64,000 bases of DNA from Balaenoptera acutorostrata (taxonomy: Eukaryota > Chordata > Mammalia > Artiodactyla > Balaenopteridae). Location: the NCBI RefSeq assembly GCF_949987535.1, contig NC_080075.1, forward strand, positions 2,852,001 to 2,916,000. The letters are read 5' to 3'. Every line of letters starts with the position of its first letter. The first letter of the stretch is position 1. The notes beneath the pieces are model-generated. The model saw only the letters and a list, made by a program, of their open reading frames with translations. It searched no databases and was not told the origin of the DNA. The translations under genes and the position numbers were made by a program. Positions 13,055 to 24,279 of this stretch are shown piece after piece.

Positions 13055-13295
13055 AAGCTAATACTTACTGAGGGCCTACTAGGTACCAAGTGTGTACTAG
13101 TGGTAAGCGGTGTATATGCAGCGTGTCAAAGGATCTTCCCAACAATTTTGCAAACGATACGTCATTGGCCCATTTTACATATGAGCAAACTGAGGGTTAG
13201 GGAGGTTTTGTGGTTACCCAGGGCCACAGAGCTAGTCACAGGTAGGACAAGGATTCAAATCTGGGCCTGATTCCAGAGATCGGCTCTATTGCTGC
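13055..13295 (-). mobile_element. MIR SINE
   Basis: It reads as a reverse MIR: CTTACTGAGGGCCTACTAGG, CCATTTTACATATGAGCAAA, GCCACAGAGCTAGTCAC, then GGATTCAAATCTGGGCC. A further MIR/L2-like scrap follows at 13390-13465. Confidence 0.8.
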
Positions 13296-13465
13296 AGATA
13301 CTTATATTTTCTATAGTATTCCATCTGCTATACTATGAAATAACCTATTACAAAATGAGAGACATCACGTATTAAACAATTCTTCTGTGATCCAACCATT
13401 CATTCAAATTCTGTATTTAATAAGCGCATACTATGTGCTATGCCCTATAGTTAGGTGCTGAGAAT

Positions 13466-13797
13466 ACAGTTGGCCTTCTATATCAGTGGGTTCTGCATCT
13501 GAAAATTCAACCAACCTCAGACGGAAAATATTAAAAAAAAAAAAAAAAAATTTCCATAAAGTTCCCAAAAGCGAAACTCGAACTTGCCAGACTGGCAGTT
13601 AGTTACATAGCATTTACAACTGTTTACATAGTTTATGTATTATAAGTAATCTGAGATGCTTTAAAGTATACAGGAGGTAATATGCAAATACTACTCCATT
13701 TTATGTAAGGGACTTGAACATCCTTGGATTTGGGTATCCTCAGGGGTCCGGGAACCAATACACCTCGGATACAAAGAGACAACTGTACAGTGATGTA
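13466..13797. mobile_element. Tigger-type (TcMar) nonautonomous DNA transposon
   Basis: It starts CAGTTGGCCTTCTATATCAG and ends with the inverted AGACAACTGTA. The interior has ATTCAACCAACCTCAG and ATAAGTAATCTGAGATGCTT. An A18 run at 13532 interrupts it. The family name is from memory. Confidence 0.65.
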
Positions 13798-14290
13798 CAA
13801 GATAGAACTTTACACAATATATTTTCCCAGAACGTCTAGTGAACTATTTTTTTAGTAGTTTGTCCTTTGGTTAAAATTGTTCAGAAAAGTACATATGTCA
13901 TTAAGCTCAGAAGGCATTCCGCCTTCCTCTATTTGCTTTCTAGCAAACCACTTTTGACTTTCTAAAAACTCAGTTTAACAAATTTGTTTCCTATTTTTCT
14001 TAAAGAAGGAGCATGTGTTGCTTTAACTTTTAAAATACTTTTATTTTTGAAGGGACAATACATACGTATAGCTCAAAATTTCAAAAAAAACAAAGGATTT
14101 ACAGTAAAAATCAGTCTTCCTTGTACTCCTGACCCCCAGCCACCCAGAACTCCCCAGAGGCAACCACTATTATATGTATATATTGTCTTCCGCCTTCCTT
14201 TCCTTATTAACACAAATGGTTGGTTACTATTGCCAAATTAATACATATACTTACCTGTTCTTTTTAACAGCTGCATATAGAAATAATTCT

Positions 14291-14613
14291 AAAATGTACC
14301 ATGTGGGGCTTCCCTGGTGGCGCAGTGGTTGAGAATCCGCCTGCCAATGCAGGGGACACGGGTTCGAGCCCTGGTCTGGGAAGATCCCACATGCCGCGGA
14401 GCAGCTCGGCCCGTGAGCCACAATTGCTGAGCCTGCGCGTCTGGAGCCTGTGCTCCGCAACAAGAGAGGCCGCGATAGTGAGAGGCCCGCGCACCGCGAT
14501 GAAGAGTGGTCTCCGCTTGCCACGGCTGGAGAAAGCCCTCGCACAGAAACGAAGACCCAACACAGCCATAAATAAATAAATAAATAAATAAAATTAATAA
14601 AATGTACCATGTG
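14291..14613 (+). mobile_element. CHR SINE with perfect 15-bp target duplication
   Basis: The body runs from 14306 (GGGCTTCCCTGGTGGCGCAG) to an AAAT-repeat tail. The flanks at 14291-14305 and 14599-14613 are identical (AAAATGTACCATGTG). It is the CGCGATGAAGAGTGG long-tail subfamily. Confidence 0.95.
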
Positions 14614-14901
14614 ATATTTAATTAGGCCCAGTTGATGAACATATAACATGGTCCAATATTTTGCTATTACAAACAATTCTACAATAACTACTCATGTATG
14701 TATATGAACTTACGCATGAGCAAGTCTACCTGTAAGTTAATTTCCTTTAAGGGGAAATGCTGGGTTAAGGGCAAATGATATGTGCATTTGTAATTAAAAT
14801 TTTTTTCGTTACTGAATATTTCAAGCATTCAGTAAAGAAAGAGACCAGTATCATGAACTTCTACCACATTTCAATGGTTACCATTAATCTGTGGCTGATA
14901 C

Positions 14902-14908
<7 letters not shown>

Positions 14909-14942
<34 letters not shown>
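14909..14942. repeat. (AT)n microsatellite
   Basis: It is an uninterrupted TA run of about 34 bp. Confidence 0.95.
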
Positions 14943-14944
<2 letters not shown>

Positions 14945-15212
14945 CTTCAGCCCAAATTATTTTGAAACAACCCCAGACATAATGTTTTTTCATTGGTAAA
15001 CATTTCGGTATTATTTCTGAAAAGTAAGGGCTTTAAAAATGTGTGTGTGTGTGTATAATTTAATTATCATGCCTAAAATAAATTAATATTAATTTATTAA
15101 TGTCACCATTTGTTAGTGTTACACTTCCCAAGATTGTCTCAAGAAAACTTATTTTTCCAATAGTTTGTTCTTTGATTCAGAATCTAAGTAAGGTCCATCC
15201 ATTCACTGCAGT

Positions 15213-15238
15213 TGGTTAAGTCTTATTTATTTATTTGT

Positions 15239-15269
<31 letters not shown>

Positions 15270-15541
15270 TGGCTGTGTTGGGTCTTCGTTTCTGTGCGAG
15301 GGCTTTCTCTAGTTGCGGCAAGCGGGGGCCACTCTTCATCGCGGTGCGCGGGCCTCTCACTATCGCTGCCTTTCTTGTTGCGGAGCACAGGCTCTAGACG
15401 CGCAGGCTCAGTAGTTGTGGCTCACGGGCCCAGTTGCTCCGCGGCATGTGGGATCTTCCCAGACCAGGGCTCGAACCCGTGTCCCCTGCATTGGCAGTCA
15501 GATTCTCAACCACTGCGCCAGCAGGGAAGCCCTGGTTAAGT
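15213..15541 (-). mobile_element. CHR SINE with target duplication
   Basis: This reverse copy has a TTTA-repeat tail at the left and the head GGGAAGCCC at the right. It is flanked by TGGTTAAGT at 15213-15221 and 15533-15541. Confidence 0.93.
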
Positions 15542-15714
15542 ATTTTTTTTTAATCTATTGGTTTCCTCCTCCATCTCTCTCCTTTCTTTTTGTCTTCTTT
15601 TTTTTTTTCCTGAGTGATATTACTGTAGAAACTGAGTGAATTTGCTTCCAGAGTCTCCATTTTGCTGATTACATCCCAATAGGGTCATTTAATATGTTCC
15701 GCTATCCTTTAGGT

Positions 15715-15965
15715 CAAAGGAAATATACAAAATTAAACTGTAGAATTTCTTAAAATAATAAGAAAACAACATATCAGAGTCTGTGTGGCATAACTAAAGT
15801 AGTTATTAGAAGAAAATTTATAGAACCAAATAACTATCAATTAAAAAATTAAAATAAATGAATCAAACATTCAACTCAGAAAGCTAAAAGAAAAAGTAAA
15901 ATAAAATCAAGTAAGCCAAAAGAGAGCGAAAAGAAGATAAATGCAGAAATGAATGTTTCATTATT
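15715..15965 (+). mobile_element. L1 ORF2 fragment
   Basis: A-rich sequence (AGAAGAAAATTTATAGAACC, then AATAAATGAATCAAAC) resembles a degraded L1 ORF2 segment. No frame is open. Confidence 0.5.
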
Positions 15966-16349
15966 TTTTGAACTTGTTTTTACAAACTGAAACTTTAGGC
16001 TCATCATTTGAGAACTAGGAGATCATTTTGTAATTTGCAACTAAATAGACAACATACCTAGGTAACTGTCAGAGGGAAAGGCTTTTCTACACAGTTTGCC
16101 CTGGATTTCAAGATAGGGCCTGCTTTGACTGTCAGTGGGAAATCAGGTCCGGAGCCCACACTTCCGTTCTTGGTGAGAAGCTGCAAGGTTCAGGCAGGAA
16201 GCAGGCGAGGCAGAGTTCTGGGGGCTCAGGTCTGGGGCGAGTCTCAGCCCCTAGGGGCCCTGGAGTGACTGATGGGACTAGGGGTACCTCCTCTCCTGCG
16301 AGATAACAGGGCTTGGCCTTGACAGACTCCAGGTCAGATGGCAGCTGCC

Positions 16350-16502
16350 ATAATTATTGCTCAGCAGGCCTTGAGCAAACCTCTCTGAGCTGAAATTTCT
16401 TCATCATAAAACGGGGGTATTATTAACCCCTAACTTTTAAGGGGCGAGAATCCAATGAGATGCCCGGTAGAGCTAGATCTCAGTAGGTGGTAGCTAATAG
16501 GA
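16350..16502 (+). mobile_element. MIR SINE
   Basis: It contains GAGCAAACCTCTCTGAGCTG, TTCTTCATCATAAAACGGGG and a following ATTATTAACCCC, the MIR core and 3' pattern. It abuts the FHL2 CpG island. Confidence 0.65.
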
Positions 16503-17021
16503 TGGCGCTCAGGTTCCGTGATTCCGTGATGGAGGCCCATGGGGGCCGCTAAAACATCACGGGACAAAGAGCATCAAAGAAGGGAAAGCAATCAGAGCTT
16601 CCCTTCTTCTCTGAGGCCCACTGATGCTAAACGCGACACGCCTGCCCACGGTCCTTCTGCCCACCTTGCGCCCCGGCTGCACGCGGAGGACGTTTCCATC
16701 CCGGCCGCCGTGAGCTCTCCGCCTCTGACCCCCCCCCCGGCCGGGCTCGGGGGCCTGGGCTCTGGTGTGGGAGGCGCTTTCTCCTCCTCTGCTAGGTCTT
16801 CCCGGCCCGGAGGGGGCCACAGAGCGTCCGAGGAGCCCTCGGCCTGGAGTGTGGGCGACTGGTCCTTCCCCTCCCCTCCCCAGCGGGACAAAGACCCGGC
16901 CTTCCCCATTCTTCCTGCCATCGGCCGGCTCACTTGGTGGCAGAGGGGCCGCGGGGGCCGCGGAGAGACGCCCCCCTCCGCAACCCCCGTCCTCGGCGCG
17001 CCTCCCGCTCCTCCGGACCCG

Positions 17022-17027
17022 GTAAGT
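17022..17027 (+). promoter_or_regulatory. Splice donor of a candidate FHL2 first exon
   Basis: The sequence ACCCG|GTAAGT is a strong consensus donor within the CpG island. It would end an alternative noncoding exon about 320 nt upstream of the second donor. No open coding frame with family similarity precedes it. Confidence 0.55.
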
Positions 17028-17236
17028 GGCCGCCCCTCCGCCGCGCGCCCCCGCACCTCCCGGCCGGGCCGCCGCGCGCTCGGGACCCGGCGGGAGCCCC
17101 GGAGCCGGCGCCCGCGACGCCGCAGGACGGAGGAAACGCCCGCGGCAAACAAAGGGCCGGGGTCCCCAGCGCCGCCCCGGAGCCCAGGGGCGCTCGCCCG
17201 CCCGGCAGCGCCGCCCGCGCCGCCCGGCGAGCGTCT

Positions 17237-17246
17237 CCTTATTTGG
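17237..17246 (+). promoter_or_regulatory. Perfect CArG box (SRF site) CCTTATTTGG
   Basis: It matches CC(A/T)6GG exactly and is an AT island inside very GC-rich sequence, about 100 bp before the donor at 17345. FHL2 is described as a direct SRF target and as an antagonist of SRF-MAL signalling, so the site fits known regulation. Whether this base pair block is the published element cannot be checked here. Confidence 0.75.
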
Positions 17247-17344
17247 TCAAATGACACGCGGGGTTCTCCGGGCGGGGCGCGCCTCTCCCCGGGCCCAGCC
17301 GCCCGGACCTCCGCTGCCATCCGCCGTCCGCGAGACGCCGCGCG

Positions 17345-17350
17345 GTGAGT
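17345..17350 (+). promoter_or_regulatory. Splice donor of the likely main FHL2 first exon in this island
   Basis: The sequence CGCG|GTGAGT is a strong consensus donor that follows the CArG box by about 100 bp. If it is used, the intron to the ATG exon is about 9.6 kb. The start of the exon is not visible directly. Confidence 0.6.
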
Positions 17351-18469
17351 GCGCTCCAGCCGGGCCAGGGCCAGAGGGCCGGCAGTGGGGGCCGGGGGCC
17401 GGGGGGGCCGTGGGCGGAGGAAGACCTGGGGGACAGGGGAGCCTGGGCGGAGGGGGACCCCGGCGCAGGGGAACCGGGGGCGATGGGGACATCTGGGGTG
17501 GGGACATCTGGGGAGGGGGTGCTGGGTAGTGGGGGGACATGGGGACAGGGGAGCTGGGCCACGGGGACACCCCGGGGGCACCTTGGGTGGGAGGGACCCC
17601 GCCCCATCCCGGAGGGAGGAAGGCAGCCGTCCTCCTGGAGAGGAGGGTCACGAAGCCAGTGGTCCCAGAGGGCTGGGCGCCAAGGCTTTTCCCTGCGGTA
17701 GGAAGGAGTGGAGCTTGCCGGTGGCCTCAGGCATCGACCCGTGGGGAAACTGAACTACTGAACCACAAGGGTTAAAAAAAAAAAAGGGCTTGTTTTAGAT
17801 GAACACAGTAGTAATCTTAAACTGTACTCGTGTGATACCTTAGCATACAAAATTGCAGAAAGAGAGTGTTAAATGTTTTATTGACAAATGAAGAGAGTTC
17901 TCTTTACTTTCTGATACCCATTCGGGTTTCCGTTCCCACCAGCCTAACTAGGTTAAATGAGCTGCACTGGGGCACTTAAATCACAATAAATCACAGCTGG
18001 GTCTCACAGCCGGGAGAACTCTGTTCAGAACCAATGCCAAATACTTCCCAGCCCTTTGGCGCTAACCCCCGCTTATGTGTGTTTTGTAATAATACGTTAG
18101 AGGGAGAGGCTTTGGTATCCTGAATGTGATTTCGACTAAAAAACATTTGGGGCAAGTCTGAGAAGTACAGGAATTCCTAGGCTGCCTGTTAAACTCCTAT
18201 GAAAGCAAACAGTGAAGAACATTTTATTGTGCATGTATATGAATTTTTTCACAGTGTTTTTCATCCTGAATTTTTAAGGCTTATCAGTTAATATATAGAA
18301 TGGGGTTTCTTCAGTGTTTGTTATCCTGGCGTGCCTCAGTGCTTCTGCACAGCTGCATGTTCAGAGGGCTGCGTTGGCTTACCACAGGCCAGGCAGTGCC
18401 AGGCACAGTGGGGTAGGCTCAGGTACAAACGTGCCACGAGGCAGGTGTGGCAGGTAGCCCGTGTGCTTG

Positions 18470-18680
18470 GGCTGGAGCTAGGCTGTCTGAGCTTACGTTC
18501 CCGTCCATCAGCCCCGAGCGGTGCAGTCTTGGCCAAGTCACCTAATCTCGTGGTGCCTCAGTTTCAACAGCTGGAAAACACAGATGAGATGGTGGCTTGC
18601 TTGCAGGGTTGCTCTAAAGCCTGCACGTCAGAAGCAGTGTATACAAATTGGCTATTACCCTCGTTTTTACAGATACACTG
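18470..18680 (+). mobile_element. MIR SINE
   Basis: It contains TGGCCAAGTCACCTAATCTC, GTGCCTCAGTTTCAACAGC and GGGTTGCTCTAAAG, in MIR order. Confidence 0.7.
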
Positions 18681-18812
18681 AAGCACAGAGGGATCAAGGT
18701 AACTTTTCTCAAGGCTTTCCAGCCTAGAAATGGTGACCCTGAGAGGTGACCCCAGGCAGCTCTTAACTTGAGAGCCTGAGTTCTAACCACTAAGCTATGG
18801 CGGATGCACCCG
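18660..18812 (-). mobile_element. MIR SINE, inverted next to the previous one
   Basis: It reads ACAGATACACTGAAGCACAG, then GAGTTCTAACCACTAAGCTA, the reverse MIR pattern. Together with 18470-18680 it forms an old inverted pair. Confidence 0.55.
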
Positions 18813-19338
18813 AACATTTCAGTGAGGCCTTAGTCTGCATACTTTCACCCAAGGTTGTTGTTAAACCACTTCCAGTACTGAAATGACTCTAAATTGTAGA
18901 CAAAAGGGCCCACCCAGCAGGATATTGAAAAAAATCAGACTGGGCTCAGGAGGTCTGGGTTCTCTTCCTGGCGGGCACCGAGGGCCGGTTCCCCAGCCTC
19001 TGGAGCTCAGGCTGCCTCGTTATCAGCAGGGGGCTGGAGTAGGCAGGTAACTTACCTAAGCTGCTCTGACTCAGCGCCAGGAGATACCCAGTTCATTGGA
19101 TACATTGGATACTTCCTGGGTGGTTTTCTCAGGACAGTTTTATCAGAGCCACATTGGTCCCGTGGACTTATTTACTGAGCGGTCCCTTCCTGAAGATGAC
19201 CAACTTGAACTGAACGCACAAGCCCTTCTCTAGTGGCTGAGAGCCCAGTCTTCCGGAGTCCAGGCTGGCATCGTGAGTTTGGGGTGAGTTAAGGGACCGG
19301 CCTCTCTTGTCCTGACTGGTGGATTTCGGCGTTAGCTC

Positions 19339-19860
19339 TTGTGATGGTTAATTTTGTGTCGACCTGACTGGGCCACCAGGCGCCGAGACACAAATGTTAT
19401 TTCTGGGTGTGTCTGTGAGGTGGTTTCTCGGTGTGGTTAACATTTTAATCTGTAGCCTGGGTGCTCTTCCCAAGTGGGTGGCCTCATCCAATCATCTGGA
19501 GACCTGAATAGAATCAAAGGCTGAGCAGGAGGGGACTGCCCCCGCCCTACTGTGCAGCTGGGACTCCGTCCTTTCCAGGCTCTGGTCTCAGACTGAAGCA
19601 TCAGCTCTTCTTGGGAATTGAGCCTGACGGCTTTTGAGCTAGAACTTAAACCTCTGGCGCCCTGCTTCTCAGGCCTTCAGACTCAGACTAGAACCACCCA
19701 GTAGCTCTGCTGGGTCTCGAGCTCGTCAGCCGCTTGGGACTTCCAGCCTCCATAATGATATAAGCCAATTCCTAACATCAATAATAAACCTCTTCATATT
19801 CTTCATATAATATATCTATATCCCCTTGGTTCTGTTTCTCGGGAGAACCCTGACTACTAC
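19339..19860 (+). mobile_element. MLT2-type ERVL solo LTR
   Basis: It starts TGTGATGGTTAATTTTGTGT, contains GTGGCCTCATCCAATCATCT and CCAGCCTCCATAATGATATA, an AATAAACC signal, and ends TTTCTCGGGAGAACCCTGAC. This is the full LTR layout with no internal viral genes. Confidence 0.8.
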
Positions 19861-20230
19861 CGTTCCCCAGTAACTTTGCTTCCCAGTTCTCCCCACCAGC
19901 TCTCAGTCTTGTTTTTTTTTTAAGATTCCATCACCCCTTTGCTACTGGTGGTCCTCATTTTCCTTTCGCTGTAAAATGTGCTTGCCCACCCTCTTGGGTC
20001 TCTGATGAGAGGTTCAGGGCAGCCTCCGGTCTGTCCATCTTTAGTCCACTTCTCATGGGTGATTCTTACACACTGAGTTTGGACATCACATGTCACCCTA
20101 CTCATCCTTGGCCTTTGTCAGCCACACGTTGCCAGCCCTGATTTAGTCTGTGACTTACAGATCTCCTTTAGGTGTTTCTAAGTGTCTGTGCCCACAGGAG
20201 AAGTGGCTGCCCGTTTTTGTTTTTGTTTTT

Positions 20231-20532
20231 AATAAAATAAATTTATTTATTTATTTATGGCTGCATTGGGTCTTGGTTGCTGCGTGTGGGCTTTATCTAG
20301 CTGCTGAGAGCGGGGGCTACTCTTAGTTGTGGTGCGCGGGCTTCTCATTGCGGTGGCTTCTCTTGTTGCGGACCACGTGTGGGCTTCAGTAGTTGTGGCG
20401 CGCAGGCTCAGTAGTTGTGGCACACGGGCTTAGTTGCTCCGCGACATGTGGGATCTTCCCGGACCAGGGCTCGAACCCGTGTCCCCTGCACTGGCAGGCA
20501 GATTCTTAACCACTGCACCACCAGGGAAGTCC
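20231..20532 (-). mobile_element. CHR SINE, older long-bodied type
   Basis: This reverse copy has a TTTA tail at the left and CACCACCAGGGAAGTCC head at the right. Imperfect flanks CTGCC-GTTTTT on both sides may be the target duplication. Confidence 0.9.
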
Positions 20533-20984
20533 TTCTGCCTTGTTTTTATGGGTAAATAAAACCAGTGTAAAAGAGCATCCTTGAAGCCTGTAAACATTTA
20601 GGTTTCAAGAAAATAGGTCTGTCTATGTTTGGTGGTACAACTTTTGGAACAAATAAGAATTAGCCAACTTAGGCAGCAAGCGAAGGGAGAAGCAGGAGGT
20701 GTGCACGCCTGTCGTGCCAGGGCCCTGATGGTTGTGCTAGAGAAACACCACGGGGAGCAGGGTTTCGAGGACAGTGAGGGGCCAGCCTTTCCTGGAAGTT
20801 GGGGTCATTGCAGATGGAAGGCCAGGCAGATGAGAGCAAACCGGAGCTGCCTTTTGGAGGCTGGAGGAGACGCATGAAGGGCAGTGAGGGTTTTTCCTTT
20901 TGTTCTTGTGCAAACAGACATGGATAACTGGACCACACGTTCCCAGGAAGCAGAGGGAGAGAGGGTGGGGTGCACGCCCCCCCG

Positions 20985-21022
<38 letters not shown>

Positions 21023-21198
21023 CAACCCACACCACACACACACACCACACACCACACACACACACCACACCACACCACACACACACACCATACCACACAC
21101 ACCACACACACACACACCATACCACACACGCAACACACACACACCACACCATACCACACACACACACCACACACACCACACACACACCCCACACACAC

Positions 21199-21232
<34 letters not shown>
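20985..21232. repeat. Complex (CA)n/(CCA) simple repeat
   Basis: About 248 bp of CACAC with regularly spaced extra C's forms higher-order blocks. ORFs of His-Thr or Cys-Val repeats over it are artefacts. Confidence 0.95.
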
Positions 21233-21236
<4 letters not shown>

Positions 21237-21239
21237 TAG

Positions 21240-23870
21240 TTACGGACCTGAGGCCAGTCGCCGTCCTAGCCCGCATAATGATGCTTGTCCTGCGTAGACA
21301 GAACTGACACGTTTCGAGATTAAATATCCAGATAGTATCTTAAAGGTGATTTAAACTCTTTGGAGCTAGAACTAAACTCTTTCGGAGACTGTGTGTTTTA
21401 TCTCAGTCTCCCAGGGCCTAAGACGGTACCTAGAAAAGAGAGGTTACTTAATATATCCTTGTTGACTGGATTTAAAAGTCCGCAGGACATCAAAACAAGT
21501 GTCACTATTCTTAGTTTATGGTCTTAAGGTCAGAAATCTGACATTTGTAATTTCCCATTTTCAGTATCCAAAAGATAATTCCAAAGACAGCAGTCCACCT
21601 TATTCAAGCCTTGTCTCTCACACAAAACATTTCTTAACATGAGCATAGACAAATCAAGCTTGTTAAACGTTTTTGAAAGTTACCAGTTTATATATCAAGG
21701 TATAATACCTCCCTGATCCCTGCCTATATAGTCAGAAAAGGCTCAGTAAATGAAGCCATAAATATACAGCAGTAGGCATAGTCATTCTCAGAAGAATCCC
21801 AAAATGGATTTCAAATGAATTTTAAATACATTATAATATGTTTTTAAAAATAGCAACATCCCTCAAGCTGGTGTTCCTCTGCCTTTCACCAGAATTTTTA
21901 TTTAAGAGAAACAGTTCCGCTGGACTAATGGAAAGAGTGTCGGGGTAGCAGAGCTGGTTCGTGTGTTGATCCTTCTGTCCACAGAAAAACAAACTGGCGC
22001 AGAGTGTTCTCTGGCTTCCCTTCTGGTGTGAGAGCCCCTGCCTTTGGACAGAGGGCCTCTGATTTATAGGCTGCTGCGCCCGGGTGGGACACCCGGGGCC
22101 CCGCTGGTACCTGGAGCCTGGGTCAGGGGAGCTGGCGGTTCCACGCAGGGATGTCGGGAACACCTCTTGGTGAGGCTTGTGCTTCTTGGCCTGACCAGGC
22201 CCCATCCGGGGCTGTGCAGCTGTGTGTTCACATGGGTTTGGATCCAAACACAGTAAGAACAGTTCCACCTGCTGTGGAAGCAGCAGTGTATCTGGAAGGG
22301 GGAAGAGGCCAGAGGCAGAGGAGAAAGAATGCAGCTCAGGATCTGTTGCGTTAGAAATTGTACCAGCATCGGACGCCAAGCCCCATTACATCTGGGGTTT
22401 GCTATGCACAGTGGGTTGTTCACATAAAACATTCCTCGTTTCCACTCTGGATGTTGCCTACATGTTTGTGCTCTGGGGTATTTGTGTTCCCCCGCCGCCC
22501 ATCCGTGTGTCCGTTCATTCATTCCCCAGGTGTTTATGAAGCGCCTGACCCGTGTTTGTCACCTGGCGTGGCCCCAGTGATCCTAGGGCCCACCTTTGCG
22601 GGGCTTATGGTTGGGGGCTGGGAGGTGCACGGGCAGACAGCATCCTGTGGTGTCACGAAAACACTGCATTTTCCAATACATTCTTCAAAAGAGCGAGCCC
22701 ACATGCAACAGACCAATTTTCTTAATTCTCTCTGAGAAGCTCTGGATGTTGGTAAGCCATGGCGTTTCCCACCTGGGACCCCGGCTGGCATTTAAAGCTG
22801 GGCGTGGCTTCTTCGGCACTGACTTACTGAGGCCGCTTCCTGCTTGTGGGAAGGCTTTGGGAGCGTTCGCAGATTCCTCTGGAGGAATCGAGGATGTTAG
22901 GGCAGTCTCCTGGAGCAGCGTGGAGAGACAAAGACGTGTGGGTTTCGAGGGGCAGGAGGCAAATGGCATCTTTGGGGTCAGATTAAAGTACGTAGTTGAG
23001 GAAAGGGAGCACTGAAGAGGGTGCTCCACGGACACTCGTGCGGCCCAAAGGGCCTTCTGTTCAGGAAACACCTGAAACTCTGTCCCTCCCTTGATTCCCA
23101 AGAAATGTTTCCGGTTAAAAGAAAAAAATGCACGTGCTTCCTGGGCTCTAAACGCCCTGCTCCCCTCTCCCTCCTCCTTGCTTTCTCTCCTTTCCCCACC
23201 TCTCCACTTCCTCTCCTCCTCCCTTTTCTTCTTGTTTCTCTTCTCTCTTCCCTCCCCCCCACCAGCCTGCAATTCCAGACACTGATAGTTCTTCAACCTG
23301 AGAAGATAAAAATAGCCCACATGTATAAGCCTGTGGACCTTGCAGATAGTCGTTATTTTCCATGGGGGAGCCCTGCGCGTTGCTGCCCACTGTGCTCTGA
23401 ACCCGTGTCCTTGCCTCTGACTCAGCGCAGGTGGAGAACGGGTTTTCATCGGAGATCGAAGCTCTCCCTGTCCCGCCACCCCAGGCCTGTCAGCACCCAC
23501 CCCTCACCCCGGGACTTTGCTCTCCCAGCACTGTGGTCGGTGGCTGGGCCTGTGGTCACAGCTGTAAACCTGCCCCCTAAGATCCGGGTGCTTGTTCAGA
23601 GCCGAGGGGGATGACATCAGAGGATGACTTAACCCCGGGGGAGGGGTGAGAACTCCCCGACGCTGGGATTTGGGTTTGGCTCATGAATAACAAGTCAGCA
23701 GTCACACCTGCGGTCCAGATGTCTCCTCGCTTGCTGCTGCTTCATATTCTCAGCACCTGTGCGCCAGGTGATGGGCAGGAGTGACAGGTAACCTGCGGGG
23801 AGGGATACGGCAGTTGAGAGAGGGTAAGCAGATTGTGCACAATTAGGTTAAAAAAAAACCCAAGATGTTC
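21240..23870. other. Unassigned intronic DNA of FHL2
   Basis: There is no clear gene or repeat besides possible L2/MIR scraps near 21400-21470 and 22510-22565, and a T/C-rich tract at 23160-23260. The ORFs at 22044-22735 and 22685-23500 have no supporting features. Confidence 0.4.
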
Positions 23871-23872
23871 TG

Positions 23873-24277
23873 TTTTTTTTAAAAAATTATTAATTTATTT
23901 TTGGCGGCGTTGGGTCTTTGTTGCTGCACGCGGGCTTTCTCTAGTTGCGGCGAGCGGGGGCTACTCTTCGTTGCGGTGCGTGGGCTTCTCTTCGTTGCGG
24001 TGCGCGGGCTTCTCATTGCGGTGGCTTCTCTTGTGGAGCACGGGCTCTAGGGGTGCGGGCTTCAGTAGTTGTGGCGCATGGGCTCAGTAGTGGCACATTG
24101 GCTCTAGTGCACAGGCTCGGTAGTTGTGGCTCGCGGGCTCTAGAGCGCAGGCTCAGTAGCTGTGGCGCACGGGCTTAGTTGCTCCGCGGCATGTGGGATC
24201 TTCCTGGACCAGGGCTCGAACCCGTGTTCCCTGCGTTGGCAGGCGGATTCTTAACCACTGCGCCACCAGGGAAGCCC
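23873..24277 (-). mobile_element. CHR SINE, long-bodied type
   Basis: This reverse copy of about 400 bp has repeated GGCTCTAG/TAGTTGTGGC segments and the head CCACCAGGGAAGCCC at the right. Confidence 0.92.
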
Positions 24278-24279
24278 AA

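Larger units (their letters stand above)
13995..15185 (-). mobile_element. Old L1 3' fragments interrupted by a SINE
   Basis: Sequence on both sides of the SINE at 14306, such as CCAGAGGCAACCACTATTAT and TTATTTTGAAACAACCCCAG, resembles reverse L1 3' UTR. An AT microsatellite lies inside at 14909. Confidence 0.45.
16640..17620 (+). promoter_or_regulatory. FHL2: CpG-island promoter and noncoding first exons of FHL2
   Basis: This is a dense CpG-rich block between AT-rich flanks, about 9.5 kb upstream of the FHL2 start codon and on the same strand. Two good splice donors lie inside it, GTAAGT at 17022 and GTGAGT at 17345, each following GC-rich sequence typical of 5' UTR exons. FHL2 is known to use alternative noncoding first exons; further upstream ones may lie outside the window. 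Long ORFs on both strands here come from GC-richness and are not called. G-rich repeats follow at about 17440-17580. Confidence 0.75.

Noticed and set aside
14301..14579. A recurring ORF ([17 protein letters not shown] and similar) seen at many places
   Set aside because: It is the sense translation of the CHR SINE body. It recurs only because the SINE recurs.
16539..17581. Long overlapping ORFs on both strands (269 and 329 codons) at the CpG island
   Set aside because: High GC removes stop codons by chance. The proteins are Pro/Arg/Gly-rich without domains, and the site is a promoter.
20669..21307. ORFs of 135-187 codons made of His-Thr or Cys-Val repeats
   Set aside because: They are translations of a CA-type simple repeat and read open in many frames.
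22685..23500. 271-codon minus-strand ORF
   Set aside because: It is partly Glu/Lys/Arg-rich low complexity opposite a T/C-rich tract, with no recognisable domain, splice context or promoter.
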